NCBI GenBank assembly: GCA_023362775.1
Contig: JALMGJ010000012.1
Location: 20,039,501 to 20,103,500 of the forward strand
Length of the DNA: 64,000 nt
From: Charina bottae
Taxonomy: Eukaryota > Chordata > Lepidosauria > Squamata > Charinaidae
Direction: 5' to 3'
A program made the translations under genes and the position numbers. Positions 32,784 to 44,700 of this stretch are shown piece after piece. Positions within the stretch are counted from its first letter, which is position 1, and each line of letters begins with the position of its first letter. Below the pieces are notes generated by a model. That model saw nothing but the letters and a program-made list of their open reading frames with translations, searched no databases and was not told the DNA's origin.

Positions 32784-33563
32784 TTAAGTCCTTTTATCAT
32801 CTAAAGGAGGATCGTTAAGATCACCATGCTGCTGTTGAGCTTGAGAAATGGTCTTAATCTTCCTAGGTACAGAAGACAAAGCAGGGAGGAAGATGGGGGA
32901 AAGATTGTGCCTGAGGCCCCCACCTCTATTCAAGGAAGGATTTTCCAAGTTGGCATAAATGGATTCCTTGACCCCTCTCTCAAACCACCTATCTTCTCTG
33001 TCTAAAATGTGAACATTAATGTCCTCAAATGAGTGTCCTTTTTCCTTTAGATGAAGATAAACTGCTGACTCTGGTCCTGTGGTGTTACTTCTCCTGTGTT
33101 GGGCCATCCTCCTGTACAAAAGTTGTTTGGTTTCTCCAATGTAGAGTTCAGAGCACTCCTTACTACACTGGATTGCATAAACTACATTGCTTTTCTTGTG
33201 TTTTGGAGTTTGATCTTTGGGGTGTACAAGCCTCTGTCTCAGTGTGCTGGTGGGTTTGAAATATACAGGTATGTGGTGTTTGCCAAATATCCGTTTTATC
33301 TTTTCAGACACACCAGCCATGTAGGGAATGACCAGGTTCTTTCGTTTACTCTGAGTCTCAGCCCTATCTGTCGCTGTTTTAGGTCTGGTCGATTTAGATT
33401 TGGTGAAGGCCCAATTTGGATATCCACAGGCCTTCAGAGCTGTTCTCAGGTGCTGATTTTCATTCTTTTTGGAATCCATGGAGGTGGGGATGGTTTCTGC
33501 TCTGTGTGACAATGTCCTGATGACTCCTAGTTTGTGCTGCAGTGGATGGTGGGAATCAAACAT
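32784..33563 (-). pseudogene. Penelope RT C-terminus plus GIY-YIG endonuclease (259 codons, 5' truncated)
   Basis: Penelope-like elements join a reverse transcriptase to a GIY-YIG nuclease that nicks the target. Seen: FDSHHPLQHKLGVIRTL (RT thumb/linker region), then VVYAIQCSKECSELYIGET with the paired Tyr motif (here YAI ... YIG), a downstream Arg-rich helix RRMAQHRR, and ENPSLNRGGG typical of Penelope. Terminates normally at 32784. The frame is open, but the polymerase catalytic domain and start are absent. Confidence 0.85.
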
Positions 33564-33578
33564 CAGATATTGATCTGA

Positions 33579-36500
33579 TGGGAAACCAATCCAGCGATCG
33601 TCACCTTGTTGTGGTGAGTGGGCTTGTGTGTTCCCAATGAACCCTGTGAGCGAAGCCGTCGGGAGTCATGTACTCCTGGCAGGGTCACCCATGGCGGTAA
33701 GGTCCAGGGGGAGGAACCAGACAAAGAACGATCCAAGAAAGTCCTCAACGGCAGAACAGGCGGAAGATAACAAGGTGTATTGTTACAACGGCTGCGAAGG
33801 CGGATGAAGGCTGCAGCAGACAAAAGGTCACCAATCGTCATGGTATCCATGCCATTGGATTAGAGCCTTTTTCTGTGAAGGTTGTGTGCTGATCGTTGTG
33901 CACCGATCTCCACACATAAAACAAATTCACGCACAGGCGTCTTCCAACCACACCAAACCCAAAACAACCAAAAGTCCCATGGCGACTGACGAATGGCAAT
34001 GGGGGCAGGACTGTGAAATCCGGAAGCTCCTAGTCATGGACCAGCACATGGGCGGTGGATACGGATTCAGTCGCCCTGACTCAAGGATCGAGGCGGTTGA
34101 GTAGTTTGGCAGCTGTATCCACGACTGAGCAGCCCTATTTAGGATCCACTCTGCTCACCCCATATGGGGAGGGGGCTAGAAAAGGTGCCCTAAACATAGT
34201 CTGCCTCATTTTCTCCCTGACTGGATTACCGTGACCAGTGGGGTCACCATCTAGCAGTCGTAAAAAACACATGAATTTTGGAACATGGAATATACGGACA
34301 CTGCAAGACAATATGGATAGTGAACGACCTGAACGTAGGACTGCCATTATTGCAAGGGAGCTGAGACGTTTTAATATCGATATAGCAGCACTCCAAGAAA
34401 CTCGAAGAGCAGGAGAAGGACAGTTGAAGGAAGAAAAAGGAGGTTATACCTTCTTTTGGAAAGGACTGCCTGAACAAGAACAACGAATACATGGGGTAGG
34501 CTTTGCTATCAAAAACGACCTTGTGAAGCTCTTGTCAGAAGTTCCCACTGGGATTAACAAACGACTCTCAACTCTGCGAATAAAACTCGCCAAAAACCAA
34601 CAGGCAACTATCCTAAGTGCTTACACACCAACACTAGATGCAGATGAGGATATCAAGGAAAATTTTTATACCCAGCTGGACACCATCTTATCAGAGATAC
34701 CAAAGGAGGATAAAATTATCCTCCTGGGCGATTTCAATGCAAGAGTTGGGCGTGATTTTGACTTGTGGCCAGGGATCATTGGGAAAGAAGGAGTTGACAA
34801 CAGCAACATGAATGGAATCTTACTTCTGACTAAATGTGCAGAGCATAACCTTGTCATTACTAACACACTCTTTCGCCAGAAAAATAAATTTAAAACATCA
34901 TGGAAGCACCCACGGTCGAAGCACTGGCATCTTTTAGATTATGTAATTGTCCGTGCTAGAGATCGCCGTGATGTACTTCTCACCAGAGCCATGATGAGCG
35001 CCGATGACTGCTGGACAGACCATCGATTAATTTGATCCATGATGGCCATAAAGATTGTCCCTCATTGTAGGCTCCAAGGAAGAAAACCAAGGTGTAAAAT
35101 GAATACACTGGCCCTTCAAGATCCTATTAAACGAGCTTGCTTTCAATCAACTCTCAAGGAACATCTGCCTATGGAACTTCCTGAAAATGTTCAGGAACAC
35201 TGGATTAAATTGAAGACTTCTATTATTTCAGCCTGTGAACAAACTATCGGATACCAGACTAAGAGACATCAGGACTGGTTTGATGAGAACGATAGTGAGA
35301 TTGAACATATTATTGACAAGAAAAGGAAAGCCTTCCAGATATGGCAAAAAGATATTAACTGTGCCATTAAGAAAAAAATCTACGCCAGTGCAAAGGCAGA
35401 AGTCCAAAGAAGAACTAGAGAACTTAAGAACATATGGTGGATAAAAAAAGCCCAAGAAACCCAACATTTTGCAGATGCTCATGATGCACAGGGCTTTTTT
35501 AATGCTATAAAGGCCATCTATGGACCAACAAACCATGGTACAAATCCCTTACGCTCAGTAGATGGTGCTAAACTTCTAAAGGACAAAGAGTCTATTGCAC
35601 TGCGCTGGAAAGAGCATTACTACAATCTCCTTAATCGTCACTCTACTGTGGCTGATGAAGTCTTCCGGCAAATCCCGCAAAAAGAAATAAGAAATGAGCT
35701 TGCAGTACCCCCTAGTTTGGAGGAAGTCAGTAAAGCCACTAAACAAATGAAAAATAACAAAGCTAGTGGACCTGATGGGATTCCTGCTGAAGTCTTTAAA
35801 GAAGGCGGGCCTGAACTTACACAACAACTTCATAAGCTCATCGAAAAAATCTGGATGAGGGAGGAGATTCCAGCAGACTTTAGGGATGCCATAATTATCA
35901 CTCTCTTTAAAAAGGGTGATAGAACAGACTGTGGAAACTATCGAGGCATCTCCCTTCTAGCCACAGCAGGCAAAATCCTGGCAAAGATCATTGCAAACCG
36001 TCTCCTATCTGTATCAGAAGACATCCTCTCTGAAACGCAAAATGGCTTCCGCCCTTCCAGGGGAACAGTGGATATGATCTTCACTGCACGACAGCTTCAA
36101 GAAAAATGCAAGGAGCAAAACCGCCCTCTGTACATGGCGTTTATTGATCTGACTAAAGCTTTTGATACTGTAAATCGTACTGCTCTCTGGACCATCCTTC
36201 TAAAAATCGGATGCCCTGATAAATTTGTGAACATCTTGCGGTTACTCCATGACGACATGATGGCAACAATCCTGAATAACAATGGCTCTCAAAGCGATCC
36301 ATTTAAAGTGGAATCCAGCATTAAACAGGGATGTGTTATTGCTCCAACCTTATTCGCTATCTTCATCGCTATGATTATGCACCTTGTTGAAGAGAAACTT
36401 CCTACTGGTGTAGAAATTATATATCGAACAGATGGAAAGCTTTTTAATCTTAGTAGGCTGAAAGCAAAAAATAAGGTAATTGCAACTTCTGTTGTAGAAC

Positions 36501-37540
36501 TTCAATGTGCTGATGATAATGTAATCTGTGCACACTCCGAGGAAGATCTTCAAACTATCCTAAACATCTTTGCAGAAGCATATGAAAAACTCGGCCTCTC
36601 GATTAACATTAAAAAAACCAAAGTGCTTTACCAGCAAGTTCGAACCAATCCCTCTGCAGCGCCATCAATCCAGCTTAAAGGTGTGTCACTAGAAAATGTC
36701 GATCACTTTTCTTATCTCGGCAGCCATCTATCTACAAAAGCCGACATCGACGCTGAAATTCAGCATCGCCTGAGCTCTGCGAGTGTAGCTTTCTCCCGAA
36801 TGAAGCGTAGAGTGTTTGAGAATCGGGACATTCGCAGGGAGACCAAAATGCTTGTTTACAAAGCCATTGTACTACCAACCCTTCTGTACGCCTGTGAAAC
36901 ATGGACCCTCTACAAACGCCACCTCCAACTTCTTGAAAGATTCCATCAACGCTGCCTCCGAAAAATTCTCCAAATTACTTGGGAAGATAGGCGGACTAAT
37001 GTTAGCGTATTAGAAGAAGCAAAAACCACCAGCATTGAAACAATGATCATCCAACATCAACTTCGCTGGACCGGTCATGTTGTTCGAATGCCTGACCATC
37101 GTCCTCCAAAGCAGCTACTTTACTCCCAACTTAAGAATGGAAAACGGAATATTGGTGGACAGCAAAAGAGATTCAAAGATACTCTCAAAGCTAATTTAAA
37201 AAAATGTAATATCAGCATTGAAAACTGGGAAGCCCTAACTCATGAGCATTTCAATTGGAGGTCATCCTTTATTAATGGCGCTATGGACTTTGAAGAAGCA
37301 CGAGTACAGGGCGAAAAGGAGAAAAGAGCTAAAAGGAAGGCACGTCAGGCAAACCCTCATCATGACCGTCTCCCACCCGGAAGCCTATGCCCTCATTGTG
37401 GGAGGTTGTGCGGATCCAGAATTGGTCTTTACAGCCACTTACGGATCCACCGTTAAAATTTTACCTTTGGAAGACAATCTTACTCGGCTACAAGTGATCG
37501 CCAATGAATGAATGAATGAATGAATGAATGAATGAATGAA
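33579..37540 (+). mobile_element. RTE-like non-LTR retrotransposon, near full length
   Basis: Starts with a 5' UTR whose GATCGTCACCTTGTTGTGGTG is shared with BovB. It has an endonuclease-RT frame and ends in (AATG)n. TGATCTGA occurs at both edges (33571-33578, 37541-37548), the likely duplication. The protein differs clearly from BovB and ends in a C2H2 zinc finger. Confidence 0.82.
34238..37456 (+). pseudogene. RTE-like endonuclease-reverse transcriptase ORF broken by one stop
   Basis: One frame of 1073 codons interrupted only by TGA at 35033-35035. The endonuclease (APE type) spans about 34262-35035: FGTWNIRTLQ, ALQETR, LLGDFNARVG, DCWTDHR. RT: KASGPDGIPAE, FIDLTKAFDTVNR, KQGCVIAPTLF, and a catalytic box reading CADD, where Tyr or Phe is normal. 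The C-terminus has CPHCGRL ... YSHLRIH, a C2H2 finger. The stop lies right after the endonuclease motif DHR, so the polymerase cannot be made as one protein. Confidence 0.85.
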
Positions 37541-37544
37541 TGAT
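37504..37544. repeat. (AATG)n tail of the RTE-like LINE
   Basis: Ten tandem AATG units, a typical simple-repeat tail of RTE-group LINEs. Confidence 0.9.
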
Positions 37545-37613
37545 CTGACCTGGAGAATTTGGTAATCAGGAAATGATTGCAGTAAAACCTCCTGAGTGGT
37601 TCCTTGTTGTTGT

Positions 37614-39638
37614 TTATTCGTTCAGTCGTTTCCGACTCTTCGTGACTTCATGGACCAGTCCACACCAGAGCTTTCTGTCGGCCGTCACCATCCCCAGCTC
37701 CCCCATGGTTGAGTCTGTCACCTCCAGAATATCATCCATCCATCTTGCCCTTGGTCGGCCCCTCTTCCTTTTGCCTTCCACTTTCCCTAGCATCAGCTTC
37801 TTCTCCAGGGTATCCTGTCTTCTCATTATGTGGCCAAAGTACTTCAGTTTTGCCTTTAATATCATTCCCTCAAGTGAGCAGTCTGGCTTTATTTCCTGGA
37901 GTATGGACTGGTTTGATCTTCTTGCAGTCCAAGGCACTCTCAGAATTTTCCTCCAACACCACAGTTCAAAAGCATCGATCTTCCTTCGCTCAGCCTTCCT
38001 TATGGTCCAGCTCTCGCAGCCATAGGTTACTACAGGGAATACCATTGCTTTAACTATGCGGACCTTTGTTGTCAGTGTGATGTCTCTGCTCTTAACTATT
38101 TTATCAAGATTTGCCATTGCTCTCCTCCCAAGAAGTAGACGTCTTCTGATTTCCTGGCTGCAGTCAGCGTCTGCAGCAATCTTTGCGCCTAGAAATACAA
38201 AGTCTGTCACTGCCTCCACTTTTTCTCCCTCTATTTGCCAGTCATCAATCAAGCTCATTGCCATAATCTTGGTTTTTTTGAGGTTTAACTGCAACCCAGC
38301 TTTTGCACTTTCTTCTTTCACCTTCGTCATAAGGCTCCTCAACTCCTCCTCGCTTTCAGCCATCAAAGTGGTATCATCTGCATATCTGAGATTGTTAATG
38401 TTTCTTCCAGCGATTTTAACTCCAGCCTTGGATTCCTCAAGCCCAGCATGTCGCATGATGTGTTCTGCGTACAGGTTGAATAGGTAGGGTGAGAGTATAC
38501 AACCCTGCCGTACTCCTTTCCCAATCTTAAACCAGTCCGTTGTTCCGTGCTCTGTTCTTACCGTTGCTACTTGGTCGTTATACAGATTCCTCAGGAGGCA
38601 GACAAGATGACTTGGTATCCCCATACCACCAAGAACTTGCCACAATCTGTTATGATCCACACAGTCAAAGGCTTTAGAATAGTCAATAAAACAGAAATAT
38701 ATGTTTTTCTGAAATTCCCTGGCTTTCTCCATTATCCAGCGGATATTGGCAATTTGGTCTCTAGTTCCTCTGCCTTTTCTAAACCCAGCTTGTACATCTG
38801 GCAATTCTCGCTCCATGAATTGCTGGAGTCTACCTTGCAAGATCTTGAGCATTACCTTACTGGCATGTGAAATAAGTGCCACTGTTCGATAGTTTGAACA
38901 TTCTTTAGTGCTTCTCTTTTTTGGTGTGGGGATATAAGTTGATTTTTTCCAATCTGATGGCCATTCTTGTGTTTTCCAAATTTGCTGGCATATGGCATGC
39001 ATCACCTTGACAGCATCATCTTGCAAGATTTTAAACAGTTCAGCTGGGATACCGTCGTCTCCTGCTGCCTTGTTATTAGCAATGCTTCTTAAGGCCCATT
39101 CAACCTCACTCTTCAGGATGTCTGGCTCTAACTCACTGACCACACCGTCAAAGCTATCTCCAATATTATTATCCTTCCTATACAGATCTTCCGTATATTC
39201 TTGCCACCTTTTCTTGATCTCTTCTGCTTCTGTTAGGTCCTTACCATCTTTGTTTTTGATCATACCCATTTTTGCCTGGAATTTACCTCCGATGTTTCTA
39301 ATTTTCTGGAAGAGGTCTCTTGTCCTTCCTATTCTATTGTCTTCTTCCACTTCCGCACATTGCTTGTTTAAAAATAATTCCTTATCTCTTCTGGCTAACC
39401 TCTGGAATTTTGCATTTAATTGGGCATATCTCCCCCTATCACTGTTGCCTTTTGCTTTCCTTCTTTCTTGGGCTACTTCCAGTGTTTCAGCAGACAGCCA
39501 TCTTGCCTTCTTGGTTTTCTTTTTCTTTGGGACGTTTTTTGTTGCCGCCTCCTGAACAATGTTGTGAACTTCTGTCCATAGTTCTTCTGGGACCCTATCT
39601 ACTAAATCTAGTCCCTTAAATCTATTCTTCACCTCCAC
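37614..39638 (-). pseudogene. BovB reverse transcriptase part (674 codons open)
   Basis: NNKAAGDDGIPAELFK, FIDYSKAFDCVDHNRLW, VRQGCILSPYLFNLYAEH, LRYADDTTLMAE (catalytic), then [20 protein letters not shown] and the conserved end [19 protein letters not shown] to SRKRLNE. Polymerase motifs are intact; only the junction with the endonuclease (about 39640-39930) is shifted. Confidence 0.9.
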
Positions 39639-39931
39639 TGCATATTCCTTAGGAATATTAGTGAGCTCATATCTAACTGATCTGTGGGTCTTCCCTATTC
39701 TCTTTAGTCTGATTCTAAATTTTGCAATAAGAAGTTCGTGATCTGAACTACAGTCAGCTCCAGGTCTTGTTTTTACCGACTGTATAGATGTCCGCCACCT
39801 TTGGCTGCAAAGGATGTAGTCAATCTGATTTCGGTGTCGACCATCTGGTGAAGTCCATGTATAAAGTCGTCTTTTAGGTTGCTGGAAGAGAGTGTGTGTT
39901 ATGCACAGTGAGTTGTCTTGGCAAAATTCTA

Positions 39932-40642
39932 TCAGCCTATGTCCTGCTTCATTTTGTTCTCCCAGACCATGCTTGTAATTCCAGGTGTCGTCTGACTACC
40001 CACCTTAGCATTCCAGTCTCCTGTAATGAAAATAACATCTCTTTTTGGTGTATTATCTAGTAGGTGCTGCAGATCCTCATAGAACTGATCTACTTCTGCT
40101 TCTTCAGCATCTGGGGTTGGGGCGTATATTTGGATCACTGTGATGTTAAATGGCTTACCCTGAATTCGAATTGAGATCATTCTATCGTTTTTTGGATTGT
40201 ATCCAAGCACTGCTTTAGCCACTTTATTATTAATTATGAAGGCTACTCCATTTCTTCTGTGGTCCTCTTGTCCACAGTAGTAGATCTGGTGGTCATCTGA
40301 TGTGAAGTGGCCCATCCCAGTCCATTTCAGTTCACTGACACCTAAAATGTCTATATTTAATCTTGACATCTCGCCAATAACCACATCCAATTTGCCCTGG
40401 CTCATAGATCTTACATTCCAGGTTCCTATGGTGTGTTGATCTTTAGAACATCGGATTCGTCGTTCACCACCAGCACCGTCGGCCGCTAGCCGTCCTTTCG
40501 GCTTTGAGCTAGCTGCGCCATCACATCTGGGGCTATTTGAACGTATCCTCTGTTCCTCCCCAGTAGCATTTTGACCATCTTCCGACCTGGGAGTCCCATC
40601 TTCCGATGGTATACCGACATATCTTTGGTTGTACTGATCCAT
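39932..40642 (-). pseudogene. BovB endonuclease part
   Basis: 236 codons: HTIGTWNVRSMSQGKLD, LNIDILGVSELKW, ITGDWNAKVG, of the APE endonuclease family. Frame is lost before the catalytic SDH box. Confidence 0.87.
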
Positions 40643-40835
40643 TTAGTTTTCATGGCAAGAATACTGGGGTGGGTTGCCATTACCTTCCCCAGGGATCGTA
40701 TTTAGTCTGACCTCTCTGCCACGACCTTCCCGTCTTGGGTGTCCCTTCACGGTTTAGCTCATGGTGTCATTGAGGTGCTCAAGGTCCAGCACCACAACAA
40801 GGTAACGATCTCCTTTGCTGGAGTGAGTGGTTCCT

Positions 40836-41605
40836 AGCTGTCATTAATGAATTACTAGAATGCGTGCTAAATCTTTGCACACCACGACTCTAGAAAGATA
40901 TAAGACCTTGCTCTGGCATAAATTTGGTATTATTTTCCAATCACCGGTCAAACCACTTAGCAGTCTGGAAAAAATAGACTGGAGGGAAATCCAGTGCCCA
41001 GTGGGACAAAACAATATCCGTGAATAAAAGGATTGGTTCTCATTTAAGGAAGAGTCTTGCTGCTCCTTCCACAACCATTCAGATCACTTTGGTCTATCTA
41101 ACCTGATTTATCGTTGACCTGTTCCACACAATTCACATAACCAACCAAGTCCAACCATTAGAATTCAATCAATGGAGCCATTAGCTGCTTATTTTATGCC
41201 TGAATGTATCAGAACAAAGGAAAAAATGTTAATGTCTCAATGTCTCTCATCTCTCTCTCTTTCCTCCCCCACCCACCCACCCACCCCGCTCTTGAAAGAA
41301 TAAAAATTAGCTTAAGGTATTAATACAAAAAGTAAATTCCAAATCTAATGATTTCCCCCCCCCCCCTTGGTAATCTGAACCATCTGCCTCTGGCTGCTGA
41401 GGAGTAGACTGCCTTAATCCAGATTATAGTTGACAAACTGTTTTTGGCATAAGAGTTTCCCCTAATACAAGCCCTACAAGAGCCGCTCAGGGCTGTTGAA
41501 ACTTCATTTGTTGATTGGTTCATTCCTTTCCCTCGTCGCTGTGGGTTTCCTGGTGGTGTGGGTCTGTTTTTCCGTTTGGAAAGGTGAAAAGGAAAAAACG
41601 AGAAC
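40836..41605. other. CPLX4 upstream region
   Basis: Probable promoter and 5' UTR. It holds a CT/CCCA simple run (41255-41289) and a C10 run near 41356. No TATA box or CpG island was evident. Confidence 0.4.
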
Positions 41606-41772
41606 ATGGCTTTCCTAATGAAAAACATGCTGAGTAACCAGGTGAAAAATCTGGGGCTTCATGGAGGGGGTGAAGAAAAGAAGGAGGAAGCTGCTCCTAC
41701 TGACCCAGCTACCGCAGCAGGAATGACCCGGGAGGAATATGAGGAGTATCAAAAGCAGATGATAGAGGAGAA
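41606..41772 (+). CDS. CPLX4: CPLX4 exon 1 (start codon)
   Basis: ATG at 41606 in context AGAACATGG (purine at -3, G at +4). Encodes residues 1-55 and two bases of Lys-56. Donor GTAAGT. Upstream 41330-41605 is presumed 5' UTR or promoter, with no clear TATA box. Confidence 0.95.
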
Positions 41773-44700
41773 GTAAGTGCACCTTCCCATGTTTTCAGTG
41801 TGTAAACTGGTTTGGATTGTTTGGGTTCACAGGACCGAAAAACCAGGGAGGTGGATGCTTTAATGCCTGTGGGTTAAAACTGTGTGCCACTACTTGTTCT
41901 CCAGAAGCACTTCTAATGTTCCATGATCGTATCTCCATGGAAATGGCACCACTTCCTTTGAATGTTCCTCTTCTTCCAGATTTCTAGGTTGGGGGAAGAG
42001 AAATACTTAAGACGCCCAAGATTTCTCCTAAATAGAACCACGGTTACAAGCATGTTTGTGTATGGAATTTCAGTCTCCCTTACTGCTCCTCTGGATCAAA
42101 TACTATTCAGAATTTTTCTTTTCCTGCGTTTGTTGGTGTTTTTTTAGATTTGTTTGTGTAAGCTAGTTAAATAACCAAAAGTTAGATTTACTCTATTTTA
42201 AAACTCACACAAAAAAATAATTAATGGCAAAGGTTATATGAGTCTGCCTCTGAAAGTCTAAAGTACTGTGCTCTTTTTTAAAAAAAAAGATTGAGTGTGA
42301 TGGTTATATAATGATATAGGAAACTACCTACAAAATTAACATTTTAAGTATCAATTGGTATTTTTAGGAAATGTGCAATATTAGTACTCAACCTGCAAAG
42401 CCGTACAAAACAAAATGAAAGCATTAAATCCAGCCATGATTGTAGCTACAAAAATAATTGAATTTCAAGTCATTTTACTAATGATCAATTTCATAATGCT
42501 TAGCTAAAGCTACAGTGTAAGATGATTAGAGGTGAGAGGTTAATGACCTGTGGAATTTGACTGGCCAGGGATATATTTAGAAGTAGCCCTTTTCACAAGA
42601 TGGACCTTGATCCGTAGGGTATTCTAAGGAGAACTTTTTTACATGGGAAAATGAAGCAAAAATGTGTCCAGGGAGGAAAAGAAACCTCCTGTATCTTTCA
42701 AGATTTGGATTAAGCAAACACCTTTAATGAAGTTACTTTTTTACCACTATGGATACTTGAGTTTAATGGTCAGAAGCAGAAGGAGTCTAGTAGCATCTTT
42801 TCAGACTAACCAATTTTGCTTATGCTTTTTAATAAAATCGATTAGTCCAAAAAAGATACTACCAGACTCCTCCTGGTGTTTGGCTATCATAAACTAAGAT
42901 GACTCTCCTTCTACATTACGTTGAGTGAAGATCTCTTTCAATCATGGCTTTTGAATGAGTTTGAATTCAAAATGAAGTTATATTTCCACTAGTCAAAAGA
43001 AGAATTAGGGTACTTTTCAAGTCTGGAATTAAATTTCATACCTAGGACAGGACACTGGAGAGAAAAGTGCTATTACGTATGTGGGTGATTTAGTCATCCC
43101 AGGGACCTCAATAGGAGGTACAGACTCAGCCCTCCCCCTTTTTCTAACAGATCACTTTTGCCACTGAACATACTGAATTTTACAGACATTAAATGACCCA
43201 CCAAAGGTTGCAAGATGAGCCAAGGTCATAGCCTGGAGTAAACCCCTTGTAGTTCTGTTTCCTGTATCTACTAAGTTGTCAGTGTTCAGACCATAGCAAG
43301 ACTGTCAAAATATCCCTTTCAGAAACATACAAAGGGAAGATGGTTTAAGGAGTCCTCAAATGATACATATACAAATGCCATAAACATTATTTAGCCATAA
43401 AACGAATGGCTCAATTATAATGCAACTATAGCAGACAACATGAGATTGATTTTCACAACCATAGATTTGTCATTACAGTTCATAAACTCATTTGGAGACC
43501 TGAGAACAGCCATAAATACTGGATCTGGTTCCACAACCATCCCCAGCATTCTAAACCCACCGGGGTCAAATGGACATTCCCATGGAAAGAGAGCTTGCTT
43601 TCCCATCATATGGAAGGAACAACAGTCTTCCCTCTCTGTTTATCTTCAACATCTCATATTCAGAGGTAAAATGCCTCTGTCCATGGAAGCTGTATTAGCT
43701 ATTACAAAGTAATTGGCATGGTTAGAACTTTTCCCTGTGAATTTTAGTGTTGTCTTGGGCCAGAAGAACTGTCAACCTCATATGCAGCTCATTCTTAGGG
43801 GAAGGAGGTATAAGAGAAAATTTGAAGGGGGAGGCAGGAAGGCTGACATTCTGGGTGTGATTCTTTGCTATCAAAAGCTAATTAAACCAAACTGGAGGGG
43901 GAAATTATCCTGTCCTTCAGGAATGCATTCGGTTATTATATCAATGCAACATGTGCAACAGAATTAGATGCTGGGGTTGTGAGCTAATAGCATAGACTTC
44001 AGACTTGAAGGTAAGTTCAGTTCAGAAAAAGTTTCTAGGTAATAAATGATTATCAGCTGTTGTTTCTCTGTCATTTTTAATGCACCAGGATGTGGGGCCA
44101 AAGATAGATCCACTCTAATCCCATTCCATTCCATTTATTTATTATTTTGACTGCAAGTCCCGACAAAATACAGGAGTTAAGTTTATTAAAATATATCAGA
44201 ACCGAGTAAAAATGCAATAGCCTTATAAGTACAGCAATTAAAAATAAGTAAAGCATTAAGAACTTTTAATAAAATCATTTCGCTATTTAAGTAGCTGTTC
44301 AAGCGAAACTTGCCAGCCTCTATAATAAAGTCTCCTTGTTTATATTAATTAAATATTCAATTTTGTGTGAATCAGGCCAGAATAATGTCCCCTTCAAGAC
44401 GGGCTCCAAAAATTTCTCATGGACAGAGGTGGAAATAGAACTGTGGCATAAATAGTGTGAAAGATTGTCGATAGCTTTCTTGGAGCATGGGCAGAAACAC
44501 ATAAGGTATTTTAAGGAATTGGCCCTCCCTAGTAGCCAAAAACATTTGTTGAAAGAAAACAGACCGATGGATCATCGAACAAATCAACCCAGAGTTCTCC
44601 CTGGAGGCACAAATGACCAGGCTCAAATGATCCTACTTCAGACACACTATGCGAAGACCCAGCTCTCTGGAGAAGGCTCTAATGCTGGGAAAGGTGGAAG

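Larger units (their letters stand above)
32575..33577 (-). mobile_element. Penelope-like element, 3' half
   Basis: Minus-strand element with a coding end (32784-33563) and the same 3' tail as copies A and C, ending GAGAACCTTCATAGACAT. The RT catalytic part is missing; it is cut where the RTE-like LINE begins (33579). Confidence 0.85.
37605..40823 (-). mobile_element. Full-length BovB (RTE) LINE, 3219 bp
   Basis: TGAGTGGTTCCT is duplicated at 37593-37604 and 40824-40835. The minus strand carries the BovB endonuclease and RT and ends in (AAC)n. Size and 5' end (GATCGTTACCTTGTTGTGGTG) indicate full length. BovB is the LINE known for horizontal transfer between squamates and ruminants. Confidence 0.93.

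Noticed and set aside
32784..33563. Host GIY-YIG nuclease such as SLX1
   Set aside because: Penelope-specific flanking motifs and tail shared with other insertions show a retroelement.
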